Positions 23,618-33,598 of a stretch of DNA of 64,000 nucleotides are shown piece after piece (positions within the stretch are counted from its first letter, which is position 1; the number at the start of each line of letters is the position of its first letter). The DNA lies in NCBI GenBank assembly GCA_033439255.1, contig CM065881.1:2914001-2978000 (forward strand), in the 5' to 3' direction. The position numbers were made by a program, and so were the translations under genes. Under the pieces are notes generated by a model, which saw only the letters and a program-made list of their open reading frames with translations, was not told the DNA's origin and did not search any database. The stretch comes from Hericium rajendrae (Eukaryota > Basidiomycota > Agaricomycetes > Russulales > Hericiaceae).

Positions 23618-25416
23618 ATGACCACTCCTATCAGCACCTCGACGTTCACACAGTTCCAAAAGGCCTTCAAAGGCGACCTCGTCACTCCTGAGCACCCCGA
23701 TTATGAGGACGCGATCAGGCGGTGGTCTGTGCCAGCCCAGCGCCGCGCCGCGATCGTCGCATTTGTGAAGGATACGGACGATATCGCGCTCGCGCTTAGG
23801 TATGCCAGCGAACACGACCTCCCGATCGCTATCAAGGGAGGCGGGCATAATCCGGCGGGGGCATCCTCTGTTGAGGGTGGCCTTGTGATAGATCTTTCGA
23901 GGTATTTGAATACTGTCACGGTTGACGAAGAGAAGAGGCTTGCGTATGTTGGGGGAGGTGCTCTATGGGGCACGGTCGACGAGACGGCCATTCAGTACGG
24001 TCTTGCGACTACTGGTGGGACAGTCAATCATGTGAGTAGATATGCAACATCTCCGATGCTTTCGTTTAATCCACACGATATGTCCTAGACGGGTGTAGGA
24101 GGGTATGTTATGATAGAGTTCAGGTCGATACTCACTTAATGACATCCTCATTACAGACTTACTCTTGGAGGTGGATACGGCTTTCTCGCAGCTCAACATG
24201 GTCTAGTGATCGATAACCTGGTCCAGGTAGGCGTCACCGGACCCCATCTGTACATTGCTAAACCTCCATGACCAGGCGACGGTGGTGATTGCAGACGGCA
24301 CTACATTGACTGCCAGCTCTGAGGAGAACGAAGACCTCTTCTGGGCCATCCGTGGCGGAGGCTCCAACTTCGGCGTCTGCGCTGAGTTCGTGCTCAAGCT
24401 GCATCCGCAGCGCCGCACAGTGTTCGCTGGCCTGGCCGTATTCACGCCAGCTGTCCTTGAGCAAGTGACAGCTATCCTTGCCGACAAATTTAAGAAGGGA
24501 TTTGGGGAAAAAGAATCGATGTTCGAGCTGCTGACGCTCAGTCCAGATGGAAAGGTGTGGAATGTTTTCTATCATGGTATCCTGGATGCTGATCTGGGGA
24601 TCGCGCAGCCTTGCATGCCGCTTGCTCTGTTTTTCAATGGATCAGAAGTTGAGGGTCGTGCGCACTACAAGCCTTTCTTTGATCTGAGTCAGTCAAATAC
24701 CTATTCCTCGTTCTATTGATATCCCTAACGTCAATTATCAGAGCCCGTGCTTGATACCTGTGCGGAGATACCATACGAGGCTCTCAATACCTTACAGGTA
24801 ATCAAATGATTACATCTTCGAAAGTTTCAACCAATCACCTTGCATTTCCAATCTAGAACCCGCAGGTCCCCCACGGTGGAAACTACTACATGAAGCCCGT
24901 ATCGCAGCCCGCCCCCAACGCCGCCAAGGCCCAGAAGATCCTTAGCCGCCTTTCAGAGCTCGCAACGCAGCACGACGTCGCGATCCAATTCATACACGAG
25001 TTCTGGGGACTCCCCAAGATCTGCAGCGTACCGGACGGTGCGACGGCCTTCAACCGGAGTCGTGCGCTCGGCTGTCTCATCGTCGTCACGTACAAGGAAA
25101 ACACCGAGGAGGGGCTCAAGTTGGCGCGGATGATCGCGAAGGAGCTGGCCGATATTGCCTCCGGCACGTCGGAAAGCAGCGTGCCCGGTAGCGAAGACGA
25201 AAATCTTGGATATGCGAACTACAGTAAGTGCTCCGATTTGTAGTCGTGATGGAGTGTTCATCTGCGTGGGGCGCGTTCACAGCAAGCGAAATGATGACAA
25301 CGGTCCAGTCAAAGACCTTATTTGGCGATAAGTACAAGAGGATGCAGGATCTGAAGAAGAAGTACGACCCGGACGTGGTATTCTCCAAGTGGTACTCGAT
25401 CGTACCTGCGGCTTGA
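23618..25416 (+). CDS. FAD-linked oxidoreductase, berberine-bridge-enzyme-like (copy 2)
   Basis: Same exon plan and about the same length as copy 1. Landmarks are AIKGGGHNPAGASS (covalent-FAD His), the 14-base exon at 24089-24102 giving TGVGG, LTLGGGYGFLAAQHG, AIRGGGSNFGVCAEFVLKLHP and the end VVFSKWYSIVPAA. An intron of about 55 bases after SPDGK (GTGTGG...GCAG) restores the expected protein. The residues just after it (PCMPLALFF) differ from copy 1 (PYVGFILFF). All exons can be joined in frame, so the gene looks functional. It is in direct tandem with damaged copy 3 and inverted relative to copy 1, about 11.5 kb away. Substrate unknown. Confidence 0.88.
24089..24102 (+). other. 14-base microexon of FAD oxidoreductase copy 2
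   Basis: ACGGGTGTAGGAGG lies between TCCTAG and GTATGT and encodes T-G-V-G-G, completing the glycine-rich motif. Confidence 0.78.
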
Positions 25417-25452
25417 CATTTAGGTCACTCTTACTTCACCCCGCGCGCCCGA

Positions 25453-25702
25453 TTTTGGACAGCTCGATGGACCACCTGTTTATTAACAGTTTCCATTCAT
25501 GTTGTCGGATCGAGTACCGGGCATCGAGTCTAGTAAGTTCCCAAATGTGTACTCAGTTCCATGAGTCGCGGCGACTTTTTTGGACAGCTCGATGGACCAT
25601 CTGTTTATTAACAGTTTCCATTCATGTTCTCGGATAGAGTACCGGGCATCGAGTCTAGTAAGTTCCCAAATGTGTACTCAGTTCTATGAGTCGCGGCGAC
25701 TT
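25453..25702. repeat. Two-unit tandem repeat, 125-base period
   Basis: Two head-to-tail units (25453-25577 and 25578-25702) differ at only a handful of positions, for example GTTGTCGGATCGA versus GTTCTCGGATAGA. Each begins in a T-run before GGACAGCTCGATGGACC and ends at GAGTCGCGGCGAC. The array lies directly downstream of copy 2 of the oxidoreductase and upstream of damaged copy 3. The remaining bases of the 25417-25999 gap show no gene. Confidence 0.88.
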
Positions 25703-25999
25703 TTTTCGCCACGATGGGTGGGGACTTAACCTGTTTACCATCACATACCTTTTTCTTGGCGATCTGCAGTTGGTCGAGTATTGGTCTGCTAGACAAGACT
25801 GTTCAGATTCGTTTTTCCCATTGGCCCTGCAGTGTGCACTTGTACGTATGTGATCGCGCTACTGACTGTGCTGCCGAGATGGGACTGTGCAGGAGCGGAG
25901 AGCCAAGTTCCACTCTCATGTTACAGACCCACTTTCTTCCCATATAACTTAGGTTCGTCTCTGTACACTCTCCAATAAACCAGTCCCGTCGCAGCGACC

Positions 26000-27459
26000 A
26001 TGATCACTTCTATCACCACGTCGACATTCACACAGTTCCAAAAGGCCTTCAAAGGCGATCTTGTCACCCCCAAGGACCCCAGTTACGAGGACGCGATCAA
26101 GCGGTGGTCCGCGCCCGCCCAACGCCGCGCCGCGGTCATCGCGTTCGTGAAAGACGCCGATGACATTGCGCTCGCACTCAAATATGCCCGCGAACACGCC
26201 CTCTCGATCGCTATCAAGGGAGGTGGACACAATCCTGCGGGGGCATCCTCCGTTGAGGCTGGCCTTGTGATAGATCTCTCGAGGTATCTCAACACTGTCA
26301 GGGTTGATGAAGCCAAGCGGCTCGCATATATCGGGGGAGGTTCTCTATGGGAGACGGTCGACAAGACGGCCATTCAGTACGGTCTTGCGACTACTGGTGG
26401 GACAGTCAGTCATGTGAGTACATATGTAATATCTCCGATGGTTTCGTCTAATCCACGCGATATGTCCTAGACGGGTGTAGGAGGGTATGTTATGATCGAG
26501 CTCAGGTCGATGCTCGTTTGATGACATCGTCATTACAGACTTACTCTTGGAGGTGGATATGGATTTCTCGCAGCTCAACACGGCCTCGTAAGACGGAAAC
26601 GTGAGGAGAAATATCTACCGTGGCATAGTAAATGCTGATTTGAGGCGACGTGCAGCCTTACGTGGTGCTTGTTCTCTTCTTCAACGGATCAGAAGCCGAA
26701 GGCCGTGCGCATTACAAACCTTTCTTTGATTTGAGTTAGTCTCATTCCCATCCGTGCTTCTGCTCAACTTCCTAATAGCGGACAATTGTCAGAGCCCACT
26801 CTTGATACCTGTTCGGAGATACCATACGATGCTCTCAATACGATGCTGGTAGGTCTATTCAATCTATTCATTCTTTCGATAATTGAACTCTTGTGCGAAT
26901 GTAGAATGACAAATTCCCCCACGGCGGGAATTACTACATGAAACCTGTATCCCAGCCCGTCCCCAACCTTGCCACCGCCGAGGAGACCCTTAATCGTCTC
27001 GCAAAGCTCGCAACGCAGCATGACATCGAAATCGCGTTTCTTTACGAGTTCTGGGGGTACCCGAAGATCTGCAGTGTACCTAACGGCGCGATGGCCTTCA
27101 ACCGGAGTCGCGATATCGGCTGTCTCATCCTCGTCACGTATAAGAATAACACTGAGGAAGGGCTCAGGGTGGCGCGGACGGTGGCGAAGGAGCTGGCTGA
27201 TATTGTATCTGGCACGTTGGACGATGGTGTACCTGGGAGAGAGAATCTTGGATATGCGAACTACAGTGAGTGAAAACATTGATCGTCGTGAAGGGTAGTG
27301 TTGACTTTTATGGGGGCGCTCGCAGCCAGCGAAGTGATGACGACTGTCCAGTCGAAAGCTTTGTTCGGCGATAACTACAAGAGGATGCAGACGTTGAAAA
27401 AGAAGTACGATCCGGGCATGGTGTTTTCTAGGTGGTATGGAATCGAACCTGCTGCTTAA
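26000..27459 (+). pseudogene. FAD-linked oxidoreductase with internal deletion (copy 3)
   Basis: The 5' part matches copy 2 closely: the start MITSITTSTFTQFQKAFKG, the FAD-binding KGGGHNPAGASS, and the 14-base exon at 26471-26484. Just after LGGGYGFLAAQHGL, at about 26589, some 340 bases present in copy 2 (about 24207-24545) are missing, removing the second half of the FAD domain. The join leaves the next splice site in a different phase, so the downstream exons (from FFNGSEAEG to MVFSRWYGIEPAA) are not reached in frame by the normal splicing pattern. The 3' exons are otherwise well preserved, pointing to a fairly recent event. Called a pseudogene; a truncated product from the 5' part remains possible. 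Confidence 0.75.
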
Positions 27460-27731
27460 CAACATATGGACCACTTTCACTTCGCTTGCCTCGACTAGAG
27501 AGTATGGCATGTAGATTAGTTACTAGCAGGGATCCCATTGCACCAGTGAGCATCGAGAGCGAAGGAGCAAAGGTCGGAAGTCTCGGGGACGTAGGCGATG
27601 ATATACGGCCCGTTGACGACTTGTTGAGATGTCGGTGTGACCTATTGGCTACTGTACTGCAAACCCAAGTCTTGGGTTGGACTCCGCCTTCAATTTCGCC
27701 GTTGCATAGACGGAGCGACAACTCTGCTAGT

Positions 27732-30700
27732 ATGCTCCCTTCGTCAAGCAGAAGTGGTTCAGAAGAAGGGACCGAATCATGGCACGACGAATGGAACGGC
27801 CTAAAGTGGGCTCGTATCCCCTTCTTCAGCACAGATCCTGATATCTGACAGTTCTGATTTACGTGCAGCGAAACTCCCCGACCTCGCGCTGAACCCCACC
27901 AGAGCGCTGAGAAATCCACTAGTCCAACTGATGCGCATCTCTCAGGTGCTGAGGAATACGAACTCTCAGACGACGCTGGCGACTGGGCGCGCAATGTCCA
28001 TGGTCATGCCCGCCGGCGCGTTCGGACGAAGTACCGCGACGGGATGAACATCAACTGGTGGCACGAAGACGCCGCCGAGCGCGAGCGGTGGAAGGCGCTC
28101 CTGGCGCAGCAGGGCCTTCGGGGCCTGCTGTCGCCGCTGGTCGAGGCGGCGAAGATGTGGCTCGTGATCGTCGTTACGGGGATTGGGCTTGGTCTGTTGG
28201 GCGGTTGGCTTGATGTTCTCGTGAAGTGGTGCGCATCCCTGTTCGCGTTCCTATGGTTCTTGTCTGATGGACTGGACAGGCTTGGTGACTTGCGCGAAGG
28301 ACGGTGCACCCACAGCATTTTCTACAATTCTGTCGCGTGCTGTAGTGGGTTTGATCGTGCGTATTACCCATGCGTTGCGTCTACACCAACTCTGAACAAT
28401 CTTGACATCAGCCGGTGAGGTCTGCAAGGAATGGAAGTCGTGGAGTGAATATTTCGGAGTTCACTCAATATTGGGCTCGTCTCTACTTCAGTCATTCATA
28501 TACATGGCGCTTTCGGTAAGGCTTTGAAGTATAACATCCCCGTCTATCGACATTTTGCAATTGGCATGCATAGGTTGCCTTCTCCGCAAGCGCATCATTC
28601 CTCGTCGTAACCTATGCCCCATAGTAAGCCTTCTCACTCTGGATCTTACATTTACTGAATCCGGCCTTCAGCGCTTTCCACACCGGAAGTAAGTCCATGT
28701 GCACGATTCCCTCGTAACGCACATAAACACGCATACACCCACTCCCAGTCCCAGAGATCAAAGCTGTCGGTGTTGAATTCCTCATTTTCGCCTTAACGTC
28801 GCTTATATGACCCAGATTCTAGGCGGCTACGTCTTTGACTCCTTTCTCAGCGCGTGGACACTACTCATTAAGGCCCTGGGCCTCGCGCTCGCCGTCGCGT
28901 CTGGGCTGTCCTTGGGTAAAGAGGTAACTCTTACTCCTTGGCCCCACACGCCAGCGGATTGATTTCCTTGAGTAGGGCCCGCTAGTGCACGTCGCGTGCA
29001 GCCTCGCATTCCTGCTCTCTCAAATGTTTGTCCAGTTCCGGCAGAACGAAGGTCAGCATGCTCCCGGCCCAGCTGAGTGTTGGAGCCTAACGTCGACGAT
29101 ACCAGCGCACAAACGCAAGCTGCTCGCAGCGGCAGCTGCCGCGGGCGTGTCTGTCGCCTTCGGGAGTCCTCTTGGCGGCGTGCTTTTCGGGCTGGAAGGC
29201 AGGTCATCAGCTCCAGCTCGTACGCATCGTTGTCCTAACAGATGACATCAGAGCTCGATACGTTCGCACACGACCCAGACGTGATGTGGCGCGGGTTTGT
29301 GACGTCGGTCATCGCGGCGGTAGCCCTGCAATACGTCGACCCGTTCGGCACGTCGAAGCTGGTGTTGTTCCAGGTCTGTGTTTTCTTACTCCTGAGTTGT
29401 CTGAGATTAACTCGTGGATTGGGCGATAGGTCACGAATGAAGGAGATACATGGAGAGCGTTCGAACTGGTGGGTCCAGTCCATTAGCGTCTGCTACCAGC
29501 GTCTATATCACTCTTCCCACAGGTCCCCTGGCTCGGTCTTGCTGTCATCGGCGTGCGTATTCTACATTCCCCTTTTCCGCAAGTAAGGCTAGAGCTTCGA
29601 ACAGGGCGCGCTGGGTGCTCTTCTCATCAAGCTCAACACCGCAGCGGCGGTCTATCGCAGAAACAGCGTCCTGAACGATTGGCCCATTCTCGAAGTCGTA
29701 TGCGCGACGGCCATAACGGCTGCCGTCAGTTATGAGGTACGTCCCCTCTGTTGTCTGGACAAATCAAGAATTTACGGAATCGTGGGGACCAGGTTGTGTT
29801 CCTACGGTACGCCATGACTGACTGTTTGTGAATTGTGCGAACCGACGTGTATATGTGTATGATAGGGTGCAGTCCTCCGAGCTCGTCGCAAATCTATTCC
29901 AGGACTGCGACCCCGCGCGAGGCGACTTCCACGGTCTTTGCAAGTGTGTTGTTTCGGGCTTTTCCTGAGAGGTTGCCGTACAATTGACATATCTTGACGC
30001 TAGTCCTACGGCGATGTGGGAAAATGTCTTCCTGCTCATCCTGACGGCAATCGTCAAAGTCGGTTTGACAGCATGGACGTTCGGGATGCGGGTACGCAGG
30101 ATGGCTCTAGATACAAACGCACGACTGATCTCTCGCAGGTGCCTGCTGGTATCTTCCTCCCTACAATCGCCATCGGCGCGTCACTCGGGCGCGCAGTGGG
30201 GCTCCTCGTGTAAGTCATCCTCGTTTTCCCGATGCTAACATCTCCTGACCGTGGAGCAGACAAGGGCTGCACCGCACGTACCCTAAGGCATGGATATTCT
30301 CTGCATGCCCGCCGGATCCGTCTGTGCGCTGTGTGTCGCCGGGCTTTTATGCCGTCATCGGCGCGTCTGCGATGTTGGGCGGTGTTACGCGCATGACGAG
30401 TACGTTCGTCCGTTATGGCTCCCACGCAACACCAGACTAACCGTTCAATGCAGTCTCCCTTGTCGTCATCCTCTTCGAGGTATGTCATCTCAGCCGCAGC
30501 CGTATGACGAGGACTGACCATTGCGACCCACAGCTCACTGGCGCGCTTTCGCACGTCCTGCCAATCATGATTTCCGTCATGGTCTCCAAGTGGGTCGGTG
30601 ACGCATTCGGCAAAGAGGGCATCTACGTCACCTGGATCGCGATGCGGCGCTACCCGTGGCTCGCGCCCGCCGAGCACCGCGACAGCGGCGAGGTCGCCGC

Positions 30701-31330
30701 GCAGTACATGATACCCGTGCGGAGCCTCGTCGTCCTCGACAGCGGGGTGGCCACACTTGGGGAGCTCGGTGTGTAGTCGTACTCTCGTTCAGCATGCGGA
30801 TGGCCGTTGACTAGGCTCGGGTTGCAGAGCGGATATTACAGACGTGGGACTATCGCGGGTTCCCAGTGACGGTGGACGGGAAGCTGCTGGGATATGCGGC
30901 GCGGGATCAGCTCGCAATATTCATCGGTGTGTGCGCTTTCTCCCCCCTTTCTCACGCCGTCTCACCCGGCACCAGCACCACTGTCCGCAGAAATAGGCGC
31001 CTCAGAGCGGGTGGTCACGTTCAGGAAAGGGCCGGCGGGCGACGCGGTCGACTTGTCGCCCGTGCTGGAGGACGTGCTGCAGCTGCGGAAAGACGCGCCG
31101 CTCGAGCTCGTCGTGAATATGTTCCGCAAAATGGTGCGTTGCGCCGTGTCCTCACCGTTCCTTTCGCTTATGTCCGTGCCGGCGTGCAGAATCTCTTGTA
31201 CCTTATGTTTTCGGAGGCGGGGCGGCTGACGGGCATGATCACGAAGAGCGATGTTGTTGCGCTCACGATGGCGCACTTCCCGCATACGGCGGCGCTCGTG
31301 GAGAAGCCGGATGCGGGGGTGGAGAGATGA
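27732..31330 (+). CDS. CLC-type voltage-gated chloride channel/transporter with CBS domains
   Basis: A gene with more than a dozen small introns encoding roughly 750-800 residues. A hydrophilic N-terminus ([16 protein letters not shown]) precedes the first membrane helix. Selectivity-filter landmarks are FHTGIPEIKA and [11 protein letters not shown], the latter with the gating Glu. [17 protein letters not shown] and [20 protein letters not shown] mark the second half of the CLC fold. The cytosolic tail has two CBS domains (about 30690-30930 and 30990-31300). The layout resembles fungal Gef1 and animal CLC-3 type proteins, which work as Cl-/H+ exchangers in Golgi, endosome or vacuole membranes; the gating Glu supports exchange. 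The first exon is the least certain part: I use ATG 27732 and an intron from GTGGGC to GTGCAG at about 27804-27867. Confidence 0.87.
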
Positions 31331-31940
31331 GTTTATGGCGATAGATGGATGGCGCTGTGTAATTTATTGGTCTTTGCTTGATTATGTGGCTTCCCCCCTG
31401 AGGTGTTGGCTGATATGCGTGACTGTCGGTAGGTGTCGCTTACTATGTAATAGTGACCAACAGGAATTATTCAATCCTTTGAAAGTGCAATACTGGTAGA
31501 CTCTAAAAGATAAAATATTCCCTGAACCTTTTTGGTAAGGAGTATCGCACTCGAAGACGTTTCCCGGGAAATATTCTTGTTGATACCTACTGTTGTGACC
31601 AAACAGTTATCCATGACTGTCTGGATTCCTGCGACGGAGCACAGTAATTTTGGTTCAGACTGTGCTCCTTGTTGAGTTTACTCCGAGGATCCATTCCCTC
31701 TTATCTCTTCCACCCATCTACGTACGTCCTTCAAGCATGGCAACAAGCGAGCAAGCGAGCAGAGCGCCGCCGTTATGGGTGGCCACGGCAAAACGCGGCA
31801 AGGTTGCCACGCTACGCCGAGCTCAGCGCGTCCACCTTCGCCAAAGCACCAATCTCCCTTTGACATACCCTGGTCCCTGCGCATCCAGTCCGTGCAAACT
31901 CACCACAAACGCACTGACATTACATCCGAATACATCGAGC
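31331..31940. promoter_or_regulatory. Intergenic region with a stem-loop-forming inverted repeat
   Basis: About 610 bases precede the next start codon. A perfect 10-base inverted repeat (31636-31645 and 31659-31668, arm GGAGCACAGT) with a 13-base loop and a 12-base palindrome TTTCCCGGGAAA (31560-31571) stand out. The frame upstream of the chosen start stays open back to about 31650, so the next gene could begin earlier, at about 31739. Confidence 0.4.
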
Positions 31941-33278
31941 ATGCCATCACCAGATCAAGAGGACGACGTCTTCGGCTCGAGCTCCCGCTTTCTCGCGCCC
32001 GCGCGCTCATCCCCGCCGCGCAAATCCCCATCGAAACAGAACCTTAGCATGAGCCGCCACCGCTCGACGAACTCCCTGCGTGGCGCGCCGAATCTTGCAG
32101 ACGAAGAAGGCGCCAACGGCCGGCACTCGCTCGCACACGAGCTCGCAGTGGCCCTGCTGCCCGAGCCCAGTGCCGGCTCCAAGATGCTCGCGGAGGAGTT
32201 CGGCATCGAGTACGACGAGGGCGCGGAGGGCATCGACGGCGAGACCGCACCAGCCGAGGACACGGAGCTGCCAACATTCGCAGACGCGGACGCGTCAATG
32301 ACGGAGGACGACCTAATGCTCGACGCGCCGCCCGACGACGACCCGACCTTCGGCAGCCCAACCCCCGCGACGCGCACGCGCCGGCGGCCCGAGCAGGACG
32401 CGATGGCCATGCTCGCGCAGGACCTCGAGTCGACGGACAAGTTCCTCGCGCACCTGCGCCGGCTCGACGCGGACGGCAGCGGCGGCGCGCTCGAGCGCGC
32501 CGCGTCGGACGTCATCCGGCGCATCGAGGAGACCGCGCGCGACCGCGAGGGCCAGGTGCGCGCGCTGCTCGAGTACGAGCGCGAGTTCCGCAAGATCGGC
32601 GGCGAGGTCGGCGGCGGCGACGCGCTCGCCGCGCTCGAGACCCTCGCGGGCGTCGACGCGCTCGCGCTCGGCGAGCCGGCGGCGGCGGGCGATGCCCCGC
32701 GCGCGGAGGGCAGACGTGCGCTGGATCGGGTCGTGGAGGAGTCGCAGTCGGGGCTGTCGAATGACTGGGAGGTCGACCCGGACCGCAATCTGCAGATGCA
32801 CATGGGCGAGCACGACGACGAGGACGAGGAGCCTGAGCCGGACTCCGCGTCGCCGACGAAAGATTCATTTGTGGTACCCCCCGCGCCCACTCTCACCGGC
32901 CCTCCGACCCCCGCTCAGACCCTTCCCCAGCTCGCTCACTTCCGCGCCGTCACCGGCTCGCTCGTCGTCTCCCTCACCGCCATCTCCGAGCACGCGCAGG
33001 TGACGGGCGCCGCGACGACCGAGGCGGGGCGCAAGATCCGCGCGCTCAAGAACAAGCTCGGCGGCTGGCGCACGGACTGGGACAGCGCGGAGCGCAGCCG
33101 TGTCCGCATCGAGCGGTGGGAGGCGGGCCTGCCGGACGACGCGCCGCCGGGGGCCACACCCACAAAAGGCGCGCGGCGGATCGACGGGCGCAAGCTCGTG
33201 GAGGAGCACCTGCGCGCGTTTGAGAGCGCGCTCGCAGAGGCGAACGTGAAGACGCAGGCGATCATGGCCGCATCGTAG
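31941..33278 (+). CDS. Uncharacterised acidic coiled-coil protein
   Basis: A single uninterrupted open frame of about 445 codons in a genome where most genes are split. The N-terminus is Ser/Pro/Arg-rich (SSSRFLAPARSSPPRKSPSK); then a long acidic region; then a predicted helical, charged segment (DAMAMLAQDLESTDKFLAHL followed by LERAASDVIRRIEETARDRE); an acidic linker (HDDEDEEPEPD); and a C-terminal helical part rich in Lys/Arg/Glu, ending ANVKTQAIMAAS. No catalytic motif, membrane segment or signal peptide is seen. Strong third-position GC bias and lack of stops make it a real gene. I do not recognise the family; a structural or adaptor role is only a guess. ATG 31941 opens MPSPDQEDDVFGSSS; an in-frame ATG at about 31739 would add some 67 poorly coding-like residues. 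Confidence 0.7.
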   Translation: MPSPDQEDDVFGSSSRFLAPARSSPPRKSPSKQNLSMSRHRSTNSLRGAPNLADEEGANGRHSLAHELAVALLPEPSAGSKMLAEEFGIEYDEGAEGIDGETAPAEDTELPTFADADASMTEDDLMLDAPPDDDPTFGSPTPATRTRRRPEQDAMAMLAQDLESTDKFLAHLRRLDADGSGGALERAASDVIRRIEETARDREGQVRALLEYEREFRKIGGEVGGGDALAALETLAGVDALALGEPAAAGDAPRAEGRRALDRVVEESQSGLSNDWEVDPDRNLQMHMGEHDDEDEEPEPDSASPTKDSFVVPPAPTLTGPPTPAQTLPQLAHFRAVTGSLVVSLTAISEHAQVTGAATTEAGRKIRALKNKLGGWRTDWDSAERSRVRIERWEAGLPDDAPPGATPTKGARRIDGRKLVEEHLRAFESALAEANVKTQAIMAAS

Positions 33279-33598
33279 AGTGCGGCCCTATACCCATCTG
33301 TTCATACCATACATATCCCGCTGTGCCTGCTTTCTGCGCTAGATGGATCTGCTTTGGTTGCTCCTGCATCTTTTAGAATCTCTTACTTACATACATACAA
33401 TACATCGCTTCGTCTCATTGCCCTCTGTATTTCCATCGCTAGCACCTGTAACCACAGATTCCCTCCGTCCGCACCTCCCGCTGCTTTCCTCCAATTCCAT
33501 CCGATTTGCACAGTACGGCGAAACTCTAGAATCAGAACTCAAGCAAAACTTACATCCGTTGAGGTCTGCCATATCCAATACACTGTCGTGCCAGGACA
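33279..33598. other. Short gap between convergent genes
   Basis: About 320 bases, pyrimidine-rich and AT-richer than its neighbours, expected to hold both 3' untranslated regions. No feature recognised. Confidence 0.3.

Noticed and set aside
10275-27459. Secondary-metabolite gene cluster built around the oxidoreductases
   Set aside because: No polyketide synthase, peptide synthetase, terpene cyclase, P450 or dedicated transporter lies nearby; the intervening genes are housekeeping or unrelated.
31955-32896. Minus-strand open frame of 313 codons, Ser/Ala-rich
   Set aside because: It lies antisense to the uncharacterised plus-strand gene and its composition is what the complement of GC-rich acidic coding sequence gives.
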